A DNA stretch of 25,008 nucleotides from Prorocentrum cordatum. Its lineage: Eukaryota; Sar; Dinophyceae; Prorocentrales; Prorocentraceae. Below the pieces are notes generated by a model. That model made no database searches. It was given only the letters and a program-made list of their open reading frames with translations, and was not told where the DNA came from. Positions 8,957 to 17,751 of the stretch are shown here, piece by piece; within the stretch, counting starts at the first letter, position 1, and each line of letters begins with the position of its first letter. Both the position numbers and the translations under genes were made by a program. The stretch covers positions 55,001 through 80,008 of the forward strand of contig CAUYUJ010017979.1 in NCBI GenBank assembly GCA_963575745.1, in the 5' to 3' direction.

Positions 8957-10895
8957 GTACGGTCCTTGGTCCAACACCATGCGCATGTATGGCGGCTGTG
9001 CCAAGTTTGGAAGCTCGCAGAGGCACTGGCTATGCCTTCTGCGTGGAGGATGGCAGACCCGAAGAAGTCCGGCTAGCTAAATGGACGACTGCGACAACGG
9101 GCGCTTGATGAGTCGTGTGGGGTCTTCTCCTTGGCTGCAGTGCAAACCGCGCATGCACCTGGACAGTGTGCTGCTCTGGTGGCTCGCCACCCAAAGTTCA
9201 ATTCCTGTTGTGGTTTCGCCAGGGCCTGGCGTCTGCGGGTAATCAACATCTAAAGTTGCGCGCTCATTGTTTCGAGAGCTAAGTCGGAAACATACAATGT
9301 TTCGGGTGCCAAGCTTTTGCTCCACATAAATTTGTATTCCTCTGGCCAGCTTGCACTGAGCCCACTGCATGTCCGAGCAACCTCGTCACAGGTTCTCTCC
9401 GCCTGCGCCAGACTACTCGGCGCCAACCTCCCCCTCTGGGTAGGTGAGTGCATCCCCTGGCGCGCCGAACAAATGCTTATCCGGGTGGGGCCTGGGCTTC
9501 TTGCGCTAAACGAGTGAATGCCCCCTACCCTCCCCCCTACCCTCCCCCCCCTCCCCCCCCCGCCCCATCGCGTAACGCTCCCCCCTCAGTGCGTCCCCGG
9601 CACTGCCGCAGTGCGTCCGGCACCGCAGTCTTAGGGGGGGGGCGCTACGTTGTGTCCCCTCCCGTCCCCCCTCCCCTCCCCCCCATAACGCCCGCGATGG
9701 CCTCGAACAAAAAATGCGCTCGCAGTGAGGACGAGCAGCTGTCCAAGGTTACCCTTGCATCCTTCTCCCTCGGCTCATCCTCGGCCACCTTCCCTGGCCG
9801 CGCCCCCTCTCGAAGGGTGTCGACAAGGCCTTCCCAGGCCCTTTGCATCTCTATCGCGCATCCTCGTTATGCGCCTCAAGGCCTTTGCATCCCTATCGTG
9901 CATCCTCGTTATGCGCCTCGACCGCATCTTGCGCCTCGCACTGTCAGAGGAGGGGCCGTCGAGACGCCCGCGGCCGTCCCTGGCGTTTCTCGCGACCTCT
10001 CTTGCGCCTGCGGGAGGCTCCTCGGCGCCACGGCTGGAGCCGCCTCGAGGAACGCGTCGGGACGGGTCCAGGGAGGAGGGGCTCGGCACCAGACTCTGGC
10101 GTGGATCTGGGCGGGGAGGGGGCGCCGCCGTCGTCTCGTCTCGGTTGGCCCTGCTCCGACGAGGTGGGAGAGCGGGCGGGGCGAGGCGCACCCAGGCCGA
10201 GTGGCCGGCGAGGTGCCTCAGTCTGACCCGTGCTCGGCGCTGGCGCTCGCGGCGCATTCCGGCCAGCCCGTAGTTCGATCGTGGGCAGGGCTGCTGCAGA
10301 GGGGGACAGGGTGCCCATGTCGTTGCCCTTCGCCCGTTCTCCCCCTTTTTGGGGCCTCCTGGGAGGCCCTCGTCGCCACCGCTGGATGCGCCCCGGAATC
10401 CCGGTCAGAACGCGCCCCTCAGAAGAGGTCCCGGGAGTAGCGGTGTCGCTGCCTTCTGATTTCCCTATGGCAGGCGTACTGGCGCTGTCCTGTTCAGTTC
10501 TTTCCCTGGGTGTTCGACACAGCCATTGCGGAGAGAGGGGGGGGTGCCCTCCCCCTCGCCGTCGGGGGGGGGAGCGCGGCGCCTTCGGCGCGCGGTATTT
10601 ATTCTCGTGGCGGGAGTCGGTCCGGAGGTGTCGGCCTGGGGGCGGCGACCCGCCTGGCCCCTCGCCAAGGGCCGCGGAGCAGGTGACGTTGCCTGTTTGG
10701 AGGGCGTTCTCACATCCGTCTGCTGGACCGTGGTCTGGGCTCCCAGACTTCTTTTGGGGGCTGCGGAAGTCCAGGGACCCAGGCTCCCTGAGAGAGCGCG
10801 TTCTTGCCAGCCGCCCCCGCGAAGTTTATTGGCAATTCGGGGGTCCAGGTGCGATGTCAGCGTAGCTGCAAGAGATCGTGCTGATCAGGCAGGCG
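8957..10895. other. Spacer 3 between gene copies 3 and 4
   Basis: Same modules as the other spacers, with the ATGGCC segment at 9697 and the hairpin at 10352-10369. It differs by a 42-bp tandem duplication (9836-9919) and several deletions in the GC-rich part just upstream of copy 4 (for example near 10515 and 10670-10730). No frame is conserved across copies. Confidence 0.8.
9836..9919. repeat. 42-bp tandem duplication in spacer 3
   Basis: Two 42-base copies (9836-9877 and 9878-9919), each containing CATCCTCGTTATGCGCCTC. The equivalent position in spacers 1 and 2 holds one copy; spacer 4 holds two (13059-13144). This gives a marker for the order of unit duplication. Confidence 0.9.
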
Positions 10896-10962
10896 TCCGT
10901 AGCCATTTTGGCGAAAGCCGTTCTAGCTGAAACAATTTTGGCTTCTGCAATTTTGGATGGAA
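10896..10962 (+). other. Nested spliced-leader relics, copy 4
   Basis: The 22-nt relic is 10896-10917, with one extra change (GCGAAAG for GCGCAAG), so 20 of 22. The 15-nt relics are 10918-10932, 10933-10947 (CAATTTTGGCTTCTG, 11 of 15) and 10948-10962 (CAATTTTGGATGGAA). Like copy 3, the last relic contains an upstream ATG. Confidence 0.83.
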
Positions 10963-11013
10963 TTGCCAGTGGCATTCTCTTCTCTCCATGCTCTTCGCGG
11001 GGAGGGGCTTTAA
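10957..11013 (+). promoter_or_regulatory. Upstream ORF overlapping the copy 4 start codon
   Basis: Same position and length as in copy 3 (18 codons plus TAA, MELPVAFSSLHALRGEGL). It begins in the oldest SL relic and ends 26 bases into the main ORF in another frame. Being shared by copies 3 and 4 only, it marks them as close relatives and may affect translation. Confidence 0.45.
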
Positions 11014-12199
11014 TTATGCTGATTTGCGTCTGGGATCTCGACTCATCGTCTTTCCAGCCTCTATGTTCAATGATATCTTGGCCTCGAAAGTCAGATCTCC
11101 GACATCAAGAGCCTTCGAAGGCAATGCTCTGGTCCACCTCCCGCAAGCTACGAGGGGCAGGATACTCCAGTCATTAGCTAGATCTGTCGATTCAGAAATT
11201 AACCCTGGTTCAGATTCCGAGGATGCCGCTTCTGGTCGATGTGTAAATGGAGATCGGCGCGGTGCCAATCGAACAGAGTATGATTGGCGCCGGGATGGTC
11301 AGCGCATTGAGTGTAAGAGTGCTATGATGTTGTGGGTGCCTTCTCAGGCCAGCTGGCAATTGCATTTTGCTGGCGTGAAGCTAGCTCTCCATGACGAGCT
11401 CCTCCTTGTCTGTCTATGCCCATGTGCAATATACATATACCGGCACGACAGACAATTTGCCGTGAGCAGCCATGGTTTTAAGACTAGAACCCTCGGGCAC
11501 CAGATACTCGTTCGGGGCCCGTCTGGAGTGGAACAGTGGTCAGACGCTCGAGATGCAATCTTAGGGAAGCTTGATGATGACTCGAATGGGTGTGCCAGGC
11601 TTGCAGTAGTTTCGAATACAGACGCGCGCTTGGAGGCGCTATTGCATGAGACATGTGGTGTAACGCGACTGGCCTTCAAACAACGTCCTCTTTCGGATCT
11701 CAGTTCAGGCGCTCGTGGGCTGCATATCGAAGAACTTGTTCGCCGTGTTGACACACTCTTACACCCAGAGGTTACGGTGAACGCTGCCGCTGCTGGTTCA
11801 TGTAGATCGGTTGCGCGCCGGCGAGGTGCTCACCAGGCAGAGTACGACTGGTGCCGTGGAAACGTTCGGGTTGAGTGCAAGAGTAGCCAGCTACAGTACG
11901 AACCGAGTCAAAGACGCTGGAAGTTCAGTTTTTCCAAGATCAAACTGTCACGCTCGCCCGAGCATACGGCGCTATTCGATGAGCTTCTGTTGGGTCTTTA
12001 TACACCTCACGGCGTATACATTTATAGGCATGATTTGGTTTTCGGCCTGAGCACAAGCGGCGCATCTACTGTGGGTAGCGGATATCAAGTGCAGGTTTAT
12101 GGTCCTAGCGGTGTGGTAGATTGGAAAGTTGCTCTTGATGCCATTCTGCGAAAATTCGACGCGTCGGGCTGTCAAAGGATCGCCGTGGTTCAGTGGTGA
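10988..12199 (+). CDS. Duplicated PD-(D/E)XK nuclease-like protein, array copy 4
   Basis: 403 residues, no frameshift or stop, both D...E-C-K sets intact. Variable-strand residues: Q124, L125, H126 and A128 in repeat A; E305, Q308 and S314 in repeat B. Other private features are Q157 (RHDRQF), GFKTRTLGHQILV in repeat A, E216, R233 (KQRPL), G280 before the second AEYDW-type motif, and S357. Closest to copy 3 in repeat A and to copies 2 and 3 in repeat B. The leader carries the overlapping upstream ORF. The stop is again within TGGTGAGTACG. Identity as a nuclease-like protein is inferred from the motif pattern. Confidence 0.85.
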   Translation: MLFAGRGFNYADLRLGSRLIVFPASMFNDILASKVRSPTSRAFEGNALVHLPQATRGRILQSLARSVDSEINPGSDSEDAASGRCVNGDRRGANRTEYDWRRDGQRIECKSAMMLWVPSQASWQLHFAGVKLALHDELLLVCLCPCAIYIYRHDRQFAVSSHGFKTRTLGHQILVRGPSGVEQWSDARDAILGKLDDDSNGCARLAVVSNTDARLEALLHETCGVTRLAFKQRPLSDLSSGARGLHIEELVRRVDTLLHPEVTVNAAAAGSCRSVARRRGAHQAEYDWCRGNVRVECKSSQLQYEPSQRRWKFSFSKIKLSRSPEHTALFDELLLGLYTPHGVYIYRHDLVFGLSTSGASTVGSGYQVQVYGPSGVVDWKVALDAILRKFDASGCQRIAVVQW

Positions 12200-14182
12200 G
12201 TACGGTCCTTGGTCCAACACCATGCGCATGTATGGCAGCTGTGCCAAGTTTGGAAGCTCGCAGAGGCACTGGCTATGCCTTCCTGCGTGGAGGATGGCAG
12301 ACCCGAAGAAGTCCGGCTAGCTAAATGGACGACTGCGACAACGGGCGCTTGATGAGTCGTGTGGGGTCGTCCCCTTGGCTGCAGTGCAAACCGCGCATGC
12401 ACCTGGACAGCGTGCTGCTCTGGTGGCTCGCAACCCAAAGTTCAATTCCTGTTGTGGTTTCGCCAGGGCCTGGCGTCTGCGGGTAATCAACATCCCAAGT
12501 TGTGCGCTCATTGTTTTGAGAGCTAAGTCGGAAACATGCAATGTTTCGAGTGCTAAGCTTTTGCTCCACATAAGTTTGTATTCCTCTGGCCAGCTGGCAC
12601 TGAGCCCACTGCATGTCCGAGCAACCTCGTCAAAGGTTCTCTCCGCCTGCGCCAGACTACTCGGCGCCAACCTGCCCCTCTGGGTAATTAGGTGAGTGCA
12701 TCCCCTGGCGCGCCGAACAAATGCTTATCTGGGTGGGGCCTGGGCTTCTTGCGCTAAACGAGTGACTGCTCCCTACCCTCCCCCATACCCCGCCCCCCCC
12801 CTCCCCCGGCCCCCCCTCAGTGCGTCCCTGGCGCTGCCGCAGTGCGTCCGGCACCGCAGTCTTAGGGGGGGGCGCTACGTTGTGTCCCCTCCTGTCCCCC
12901 CTCCCCTCCCCCCCCATAACGCCCGCGATGGCCTCGAAAAAAAATGCGCTCGCAGTGAGGACGAGCAGCTGTCCAAGGTTGCCCTTGCATCCTTCTCCCT
13001 CGGCTCATCCTTGGCCACCTTCCTTGGCCCCTCTCGAAGGGTGTCGACAAGGCCTTCCAAGGCCTTTGCATCTCTATATCGCGCATCCTCGTTATGCGCC
13101 TCAAGGCCTTTGCGTCCCCATCGCGCATCCTCGTTATGCGCCTCGACCGCATCTTGCGCCTCGCACCGTCGGAGGAGGGACCGTCGGGACGCCCGCGGCC
13201 GTCCCTGGCGTTTCTCTCGCGACCTTCCTCGCGCCTCCGGGAGGCTCCTCGGCGCCGCGGCTGGAGCCGCCTCGAGGAACGCGTCGGGACGCGGGTCCAG
13301 GGAGGAGGGGCTCGGCACCAGACTCTGGCGTGGATCTGGGCGGGGAGGGGGCGCCGCCGTCGTCTCGTCTCGGCCGGCCCTGCTCCGACGAGGTGGGAGC
13401 GCGGGCGGGGCGAGGCGCACCCAGGCCCAGTGGCCGGCGAGGTGCCTCAGTCTGACCCGTGCTCGGCGCTGGCGCTCGCGGCACATTCCGGCCAGCCCGT
13501 CGTTCGATCGTGGGCAGGGCTGCGGCAGAGGAGGACAGGGTGCCCATGCCGTTGCCCTTCGCCCGTTGTCCCCCTTTTTGGGCCTCCTGGGAGGCCCTCG
13601 TCGCCACCGCTGGATGCGCCGCGAAATCCCGGTCAGAACGCGCCCCTCAGAAGAGGTCCCGGGAGCAGCGGTGTCACTACCTTCTGATTTCCCCCATGGC
13701 AGGCGTATTGGCGCTGTCCTGTTCAGTTTTTTTTCCTGGGTGCTCGATCCTGGGCCCCTCGCTGGGCGCAGCCATTGCGGAGAGGGGGGGGGTGCCCTCC
13801 CCCTCGCCGTCGGGGGGGGGGGGGCGCGGCGCCTCCGGCGCGCGGTGTTCACACTCGTGGCGGGAGTCGGTCCGGAGGTGTCGGCCTGGGGGCGGCGACC
13901 CGCCTGGCCCCTCGCCAAGAAGAGTCGCGGAGCAGGCGACGTGGCCGGTTCGGGGGGGGGCGTTGTCAGCTCCGTCTGCCGGACTGGCGGTTCTCGAGGA
14001 GGCGAAGAGATCCCAGTGGCCCGGGCTCTGGGACTTTTTTGGGGGGGCTGCGGAACTCCAGGGACCCAGGCTCCCTGAGAGGGCGCGTTCTTGCCAGCCG
14101 CCCCCGCGAAGTTCATTGGCAATTCGAGGGCCCAGTTGTGATGTCAGCGCAGCTGCAAGAGATCGTGCTGATCAGGCAGACG
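12200..14182. other. Spacer 4 between gene copies 4 and 5
   Basis: The longest spacer. Its early 3' flank resembles spacers 2 and 3, but from the GGTAATTAGGTGAGTGC segment near 12680 it resembles spacer 1, so it is a mosaic. It holds the ATGGCC segment at 12928 with a one-base deletion that shifts the frame relative to spacers 2 and 3, the duplicated CATCCTCGTTATGCGCCTC block (13059-13144), and the hairpin at 13580-13597. Long frames on both strands (up to 460 codons on +, 415 on -) are not conserved between units. Confidence 0.8.
13059..13144. repeat. Tandem duplication in spacer 4
   Basis: Two copies (13059-13102, 44 bases; 13103-13144, 42 bases) of the block containing CATCCTCGTTATGCGCCTC, corresponding to the duplication in spacer 3. 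Absent from spacers 1 and 2. Confidence 0.9.
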
Positions 14183-14249
14183 TCCGTAGCCATTTTGGCG
14201 CAAGCCGTTCTGATTGAAGCATTTTTGGCTGCTGCAATTTTGGATCGAG
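14183..14249 (+). other. Nested spliced-leader relics, copy 5
   Basis: The 22-nt relic is 14183-14204 (21 of 22). The 15-nt relics are 14205-14219 (CCGTTCTGATTGAAG, identical to copy 1), 14220-14234 and 14235-14249 (CAATTTTGGATCGAG, 12 of 15). The leader shares TGATTGAAGCATTT with copy 1 only, bar one base. Confidence 0.85.
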
Positions 14250-14274
14250 TTGCCAGTCTCGTTCTCTTCTATCC

Positions 14275-15486
14275 ATGCTCTTTGCGGGGAGGGGCTTTAA
14301 TTATGCTGGCAGGCGTCTGGGATCTCGATTCATCGTCTTTCCAGCCTCTATGTTCAATGATGTCTTGGCCTCGCAAGTCAGATCTCCCACATCAAGAGCC
14401 TTCGAAGGCAATGTTCTGGTCCACCTCCCGCAAGCTACGAGGGGCAGAATACTCCAGTCATTAGCTAGATCTGTCGATTCAGAAATTAATCCTGATTCAG
14501 ACTCCGAGGATGCCGCTTCTGGTCGATGTGTAAATGGACATTGGCGCGGTGCCAGTCGAACAGAGTATGATTGGCGCCGGGATGGTCAGCGCATTGAGTG
14601 TAAGAGTGCTATGATGTCATGGTTGCCTTCTCATGTCGGCTGGGGATTGAGTTTTCCTGGCGTGAAGCTAGCCCTCCATGACGAGCTCCTCCTTGTCTGT
14701 CAATTTCCTTGTGCAATATACATATACCGCCACGATAGAAAATTTGCCGTGAGCAGTCATGGTTTATACACTGGAATCAAAGGACACCAGGTACAATTTC
14801 GGGGCCCGTCTGGAGTGGAACGGTGGTCAGACGCTCGAGATGTAATCTTAGGGAAGCTTGATGATGACTCGAATGGGTGTGCTAGGCTTGCAGTAGTTTC
14901 GAATACAGACGCGCGCTTGAAGGCGCTATTGCATGAGACATGTGGTGTAACGCGGCTGGCCTTCAAACAATGTCCTCTATCGGATCTCAGTCCATGCGCT
15001 CGTGGACTGCATATCGAAGAACTTGTTCGCCGTGTTGACAACATCTTAAACCCAGAGGTTACAGTGAAAGCTGCCGCTGCTGCTTCATGTAGATCGATTG
15101 CGCGCCAGCGAGCTGCTCACCAGGCAGAGTACGACTGGTGCCGTGGAAACGTTCGGGTTGAATGCAAGAGTAGCCAGCTCCAGTACGCGCCGAGTCTAAG
15201 ACGCTGGAAGTTCGTTTTTTACAGCATCAAACTGTCACGCTGGCCCGAGCATGCAGCCCTATTTGATGAGCTTCTGTTGGGTCTTTATACACCTCACGGC
15301 GTATACATTTACAGGCATGATTTGGTTTTCGGCCTGAGCACAGCCGGCGTATCTACTGTGGATAGGGGATATCAGGTGCAGGTTTGTGGTCCTAGCGGTG
15401 TGGTAGACTGGAAAGTTGCTCTTGATGCCATTCTGCGAAAATTCGACGCGTCGGGCTGTCAAAGGATCGCCGTGATTCAGTGGTGA
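14275..15486 (+). CDS. Duplicated PD-(D/E)XK nuclease-like protein, array copy 5
   Basis: 403 residues, fully open, both putative catalytic sets intact. It is nearest to copy 1 over the C-terminal half (VKAAAAASCRSIARQRAAHQ, WPEHAALF, QVQVCGPSG) and in its leader. In repeat A the stretch SHVGWGLSF is partly like copy 3, while residues 143-175 are of the copy 1/2 type. Variable-strand residues: G124, L125, S126, P128; A305, L308, V314. Private changes include D74, H89, S94, N256-I257, A357 and R364. The stop sits in TGGTGAGTACG. It is the last copy; the array stops about 540 bases downstream. Confidence 0.85.
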   Translation: MLFAGRGFNYAGRRLGSRFIVFPASMFNDVLASQVRSPTSRAFEGNVLVHLPQATRGRILQSLARSVDSEINPDSDSEDAASGRCVNGHWRGASRTEYDWRRDGQRIECKSAMMSWLPSHVGWGLSFPGVKLALHDELLLVCQFPCAIYIYRHDRKFAVSSHGLYTGIKGHQVQFRGPSGVERWSDARDVILGKLDDDSNGCARLAVVSNTDARLKALLHETCGVTRLAFKQCPLSDLSPCARGLHIEELVRRVDNILNPEVTVKAAAAASCRSIARQRAAHQAEYDWCRGNVRVECKSSQLQYAPSLRRWKFVFYSIKLSRWPEHAALFDELLLGLYTPHGVYIYRHDLVFGLSTAGVSTVDRGYQVQVCGPSGVVDWKVALDAILRKFDASGCQRIAVIQW

Positions 15487-16026
15487 GTACGGTCCCTGGT
15501 CCAACACCATGCGCATGTAGGGCGGCTGTGCCATGCCTGAGAGCTCACAGAGGCTCTGGCTATGCCTTCCTGTGCGGAGGATGGCAGACCCGAAGAAGTC
15601 CGATTAGCTAAATGGACGACGACGACGTCAACGGGCACTTGATGAGTCGTGTGGGGTCTTCCCCTTGGCCGCAGTGCAATCCGCGCATGCACCTCGACAG
15701 CCTGCTGCTCTGGTGGCTCGCCACCCAAAGTTCAAGTCCTGTTGCAGTTTCGCCAGGGCCTGGCGTCTGCGGGTAATCAACATCCAAAGTTGCGCGCTCA
15801 TTCTTTCGAGAGCCAAGTCGGACATCTACTTTCTCGAGAGCTAGAGTTTTGCTCCATTTGTATTCACCTGACCACCTAGCACTGGGCCCACTACGTGTCC
15901 TAGCAACCTCAGCAAACATTCCCTCCGACCGCGCGAGACCACTCGGCGCCAAAAAAGTGCCCCCCTGGGCGGGGATGCATTCTCGGGCGCGCCGCCGCAA
16001 TGCTTTATCTGGGTGGGGCCTGGGCC
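15487..16026. other. Truncated, diverged 3' flank of copy 5
   Basis: Corresponds to the first 540 bases of the other spacers, ending near GGTGGGGCCTGGGC. The early part is closest to spacer 1 (CGATTAGCTAAATGG). From about 15800 it is clearly more diverged than spacers 1-4 are from each other, as expected for the outermost, least homogenised end of a tandem array. The C-run block, ATGGCC segment, hairpin module and GC-rich part are all missing. Confidence 0.8.
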
Positions 16027-16194
16027 TCTCAAACTACTGGGGTGGGGCGAGACCCCGAAGAAGGAGCCTGGGCCGTCCATACGAAGCGCGCTGTTTGAAG
16101 GTGTCGGGTTTCTCAAACGACTGGAGTGAGGCGAGACCCCGAAGCAGGAGCCTGGGCCGTCCATGCGAATCGCACCATTTGCGGGGAGTCGGGC
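16027..16194. repeat. 84-bp imperfect tandem duplication at the array edge
   Basis: Copy A (16027-16110) and copy B (16111-16194) both begin TCTCAAAC and share GGCGAGACCCCGAAG, AGGAGCCTGGGCCGTCCAT and a GTCGGG-like end. It starts exactly where similarity to the gene-array unit fades, so it may mark the breakpoint or replacement of the sixth unit. Confidence 0.85.
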
Positions 16195-16820
16195 TTCGTC
16201 TTCCACAGGCAGGGCTCGCGCTGAGGTTCGGGTGCTCACGGTTCCTGCTGCTCCTGGCCGCAGGGGTCGGTCGATTCGGCCGTGCGCAGCTCTGCCTCTC
16301 GCGCCTGGCCGTCTGCCACGGGCCCGATCTTTGGGTGTTCCCTGCACTGCTCCCGCGGCTGCTCCTGCTGTGCCTGGCCACGATCGGCTTGCTGGTGGCT
16401 CATATTTCAGGAGGGACAAAACACACAGACACAATTCATCGTCGATTCCCCAGAAAATAGGGGAAACTATGGGAAGTGGGGGGGAAGACAGAAACCCAGA
16501 AGATATGGGAAACTGGGACATCCCTCTATTTGTGTCTATTTATTTGTGTATCCCAGGGCCCCTTCAATCTTGTGTGTTCATATTCATATTGTATGTCGCT
16601 GGTGGTCCGTTTCTGATGCCAGTGTTTCCGCTTATGGTTCATGCGTGCCTGTGCTTCCGCTTGTGATTCCTAGGGCATGTCGCTGGTACTGCTCATGCTT
16701 GTAATGCCACTCGCCTCTCGCCCCCCCCTACGATGTGCCGAGAGTGGCCCGCCCCCTCAGTGTAGGTTGTTTTTTCTCAATTCAGAGGATTGGTCATTTT
16801 TTGGTTTACTTTATTTTGTT

Positions 16821-16876
16821 ATATGTGTGAATGTATGTGTGTATATATATATATTTGTATTTGTTTCTATATATAC
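16821..16876. repeat. TG/TA dinucleotide microsatellite
   Basis: Alternating TATGTG, TGTATG and (TA)n units within an AT-rich stretch. Composition contrasts with the surrounding GC-rich DNA. Confidence 0.85.
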
Positions 16877-17103
16877 ACAAAGGAACACAACCCCCACCCT
16901 AACACGTCGATTAGTGAATTGTCCGTTTTCGGTTCTCGAGAGGGCGCCGTGACCGTCATTTTCCAGGCTTGTACCCGACAGGTTTGGGCCCGAGGTCGTT
17001 TTCACTAAACCACATGTTGCTAAAGGGGGTTCTGTCCATCCCCGAGGAATGTGACTTTCCGATCCGAGCGTCTGTGGTCCTTCCAAAACTGTGCTCGCGC
17101 TGC

Positions 17104-17241
17104 CTCGTGGGCCTCCTCTCAGGATCGGGGCTTGGCTCCCGTCGTTCAGGGTGGCGCTCTCGCTCCCGCTGCAGCGTGGGCCTCATCTCAGAATCGGGGC
17201 TTTGCTCCCGTCGTTCAGGATGGCGCTCTCGCCCCAGCGCG
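17104..17241 (+). repeat. 69-bp tandem repeat, open in frame
   Basis: Two copies with period 69 bases (GTGGGCCTC at 17107 and 17176), sharing TCGGGGCTT and CTCCCGTCGTTCAGG. Because 69 is a multiple of three, the frame starting at 17051 repeats a 23-residue unit of the form WASSQxRGxAPVVQxGALAP. This could be a repeat within a protein-coding exon, but no start, splice sites or homologue can be seen. Confidence 0.8.
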
Positions 17242-17388
17242 GGGTATTTTCCTGTATCCGAATCCCTCCTAATCGTTGCCGTCCCCCTCCTATCCCCCCC
17301 TCTCCGCCTTCCCGTGGTCCTCCTGCTCCTTCCGCTTTTTCCTCTCCAGCTCCTGCTGCTGCTGTTCGTCCTCGTCCTCCTCTTTCCT

Positions 17389-17432
17389 TCTCCTCCTCCT
17401 CCTCCTCCTCCTCCTCCTCCTCCTCCTCCTCC
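17389..17432. repeat. (CTC)n tract
   Basis: Uninterrupted TCC/CTC trinucleotide repeat, pyrimidine on the + strand. It lies in a broader pyrimidine-rich stretch from about 17280. Confidence 0.95.
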
Positions 17433-17592
17433 GTTTCTTCCTCCTGCTCATACACAAGGCACGCAGCTCCCCTTTTCCGACTGCGCACCACACGATAAGG
17501 GGTTCTTGTTGGAGTCCCAGGCCCACTATGACACGCGTCGGCGGATAGAGAAACCGCAGCGCAATGGAGAGGGATGGGTGGGAGTGGTAGGG

Positions 17593-17751
17593 TTAAGTCG
17601 GGCGCGTCCCTCTACAGGGGGAACGTTCAAAAATAGTAAAACATAGCCTGGGGACGAGTTTCGGGTTATTTTTGACAATTTTTGGGGTATGTTTTTATTA
17701 TTTTTATTTCCCGTCGAAAATCGGCCTGTAGGGGGATATGCCCGACCTAAG
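17593..17751. mobile_element. MITE-like element with terminal inverted repeats
   Basis: The left end (17593-17618, starting TTAAGTCGGGC and ending CTACAGG) is matched in inverted orientation by the right end (about 17725-17750, ending GCCCGACCTAA) at 21 of 26 positions. The interior is AT-rich and non-coding. GGTAGGGT occurs at 17586-17593 and 17752-17759 and could be a target duplication, although it overlaps the left end by one base. The left-end motif is the unit of the array at 20691-21514. A miniature non-autonomous DNA transposon or an introner-like element are both possible; no transposase is present. Confidence 0.6.

Larger units (their letters stand above)
736..16026 (+). repeat. Five-copy head-to-tail gene array, about 3.25 kb per unit
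   Basis: The same unit recurs five times in one orientation. Using the motif CATTGCGGAG as phase marker, units start at 736, 3981, 7253, 10524 and 13773. The five start codons lie at 1241, 4491, 7745, 10988 and 14275 (spacing 3250, 3254, 3243, 3287). Unit 1 begins abruptly near 736 and lacks the sequence that precedes this marker in the other units. The last unit loses similarity near 16026, about 540 bases after its stop codon. Coding parts have no length change at all, whereas spacers differ by many small indels, mostly in G and C runs. Confidence 0.97.
16195..17388. other. Single-copy region with AT-richer island, no supported gene
   Basis: Mixed composition, clearly less GC-rich from about 16390 to 17060. 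It contains a TG/TA microsatellite (16821-16876) and the 69-bp repeat at 17104-17241. Short open frames cross it on both strands but show no recognisable domain. I see no convincing gene. Confidence 0.6.
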
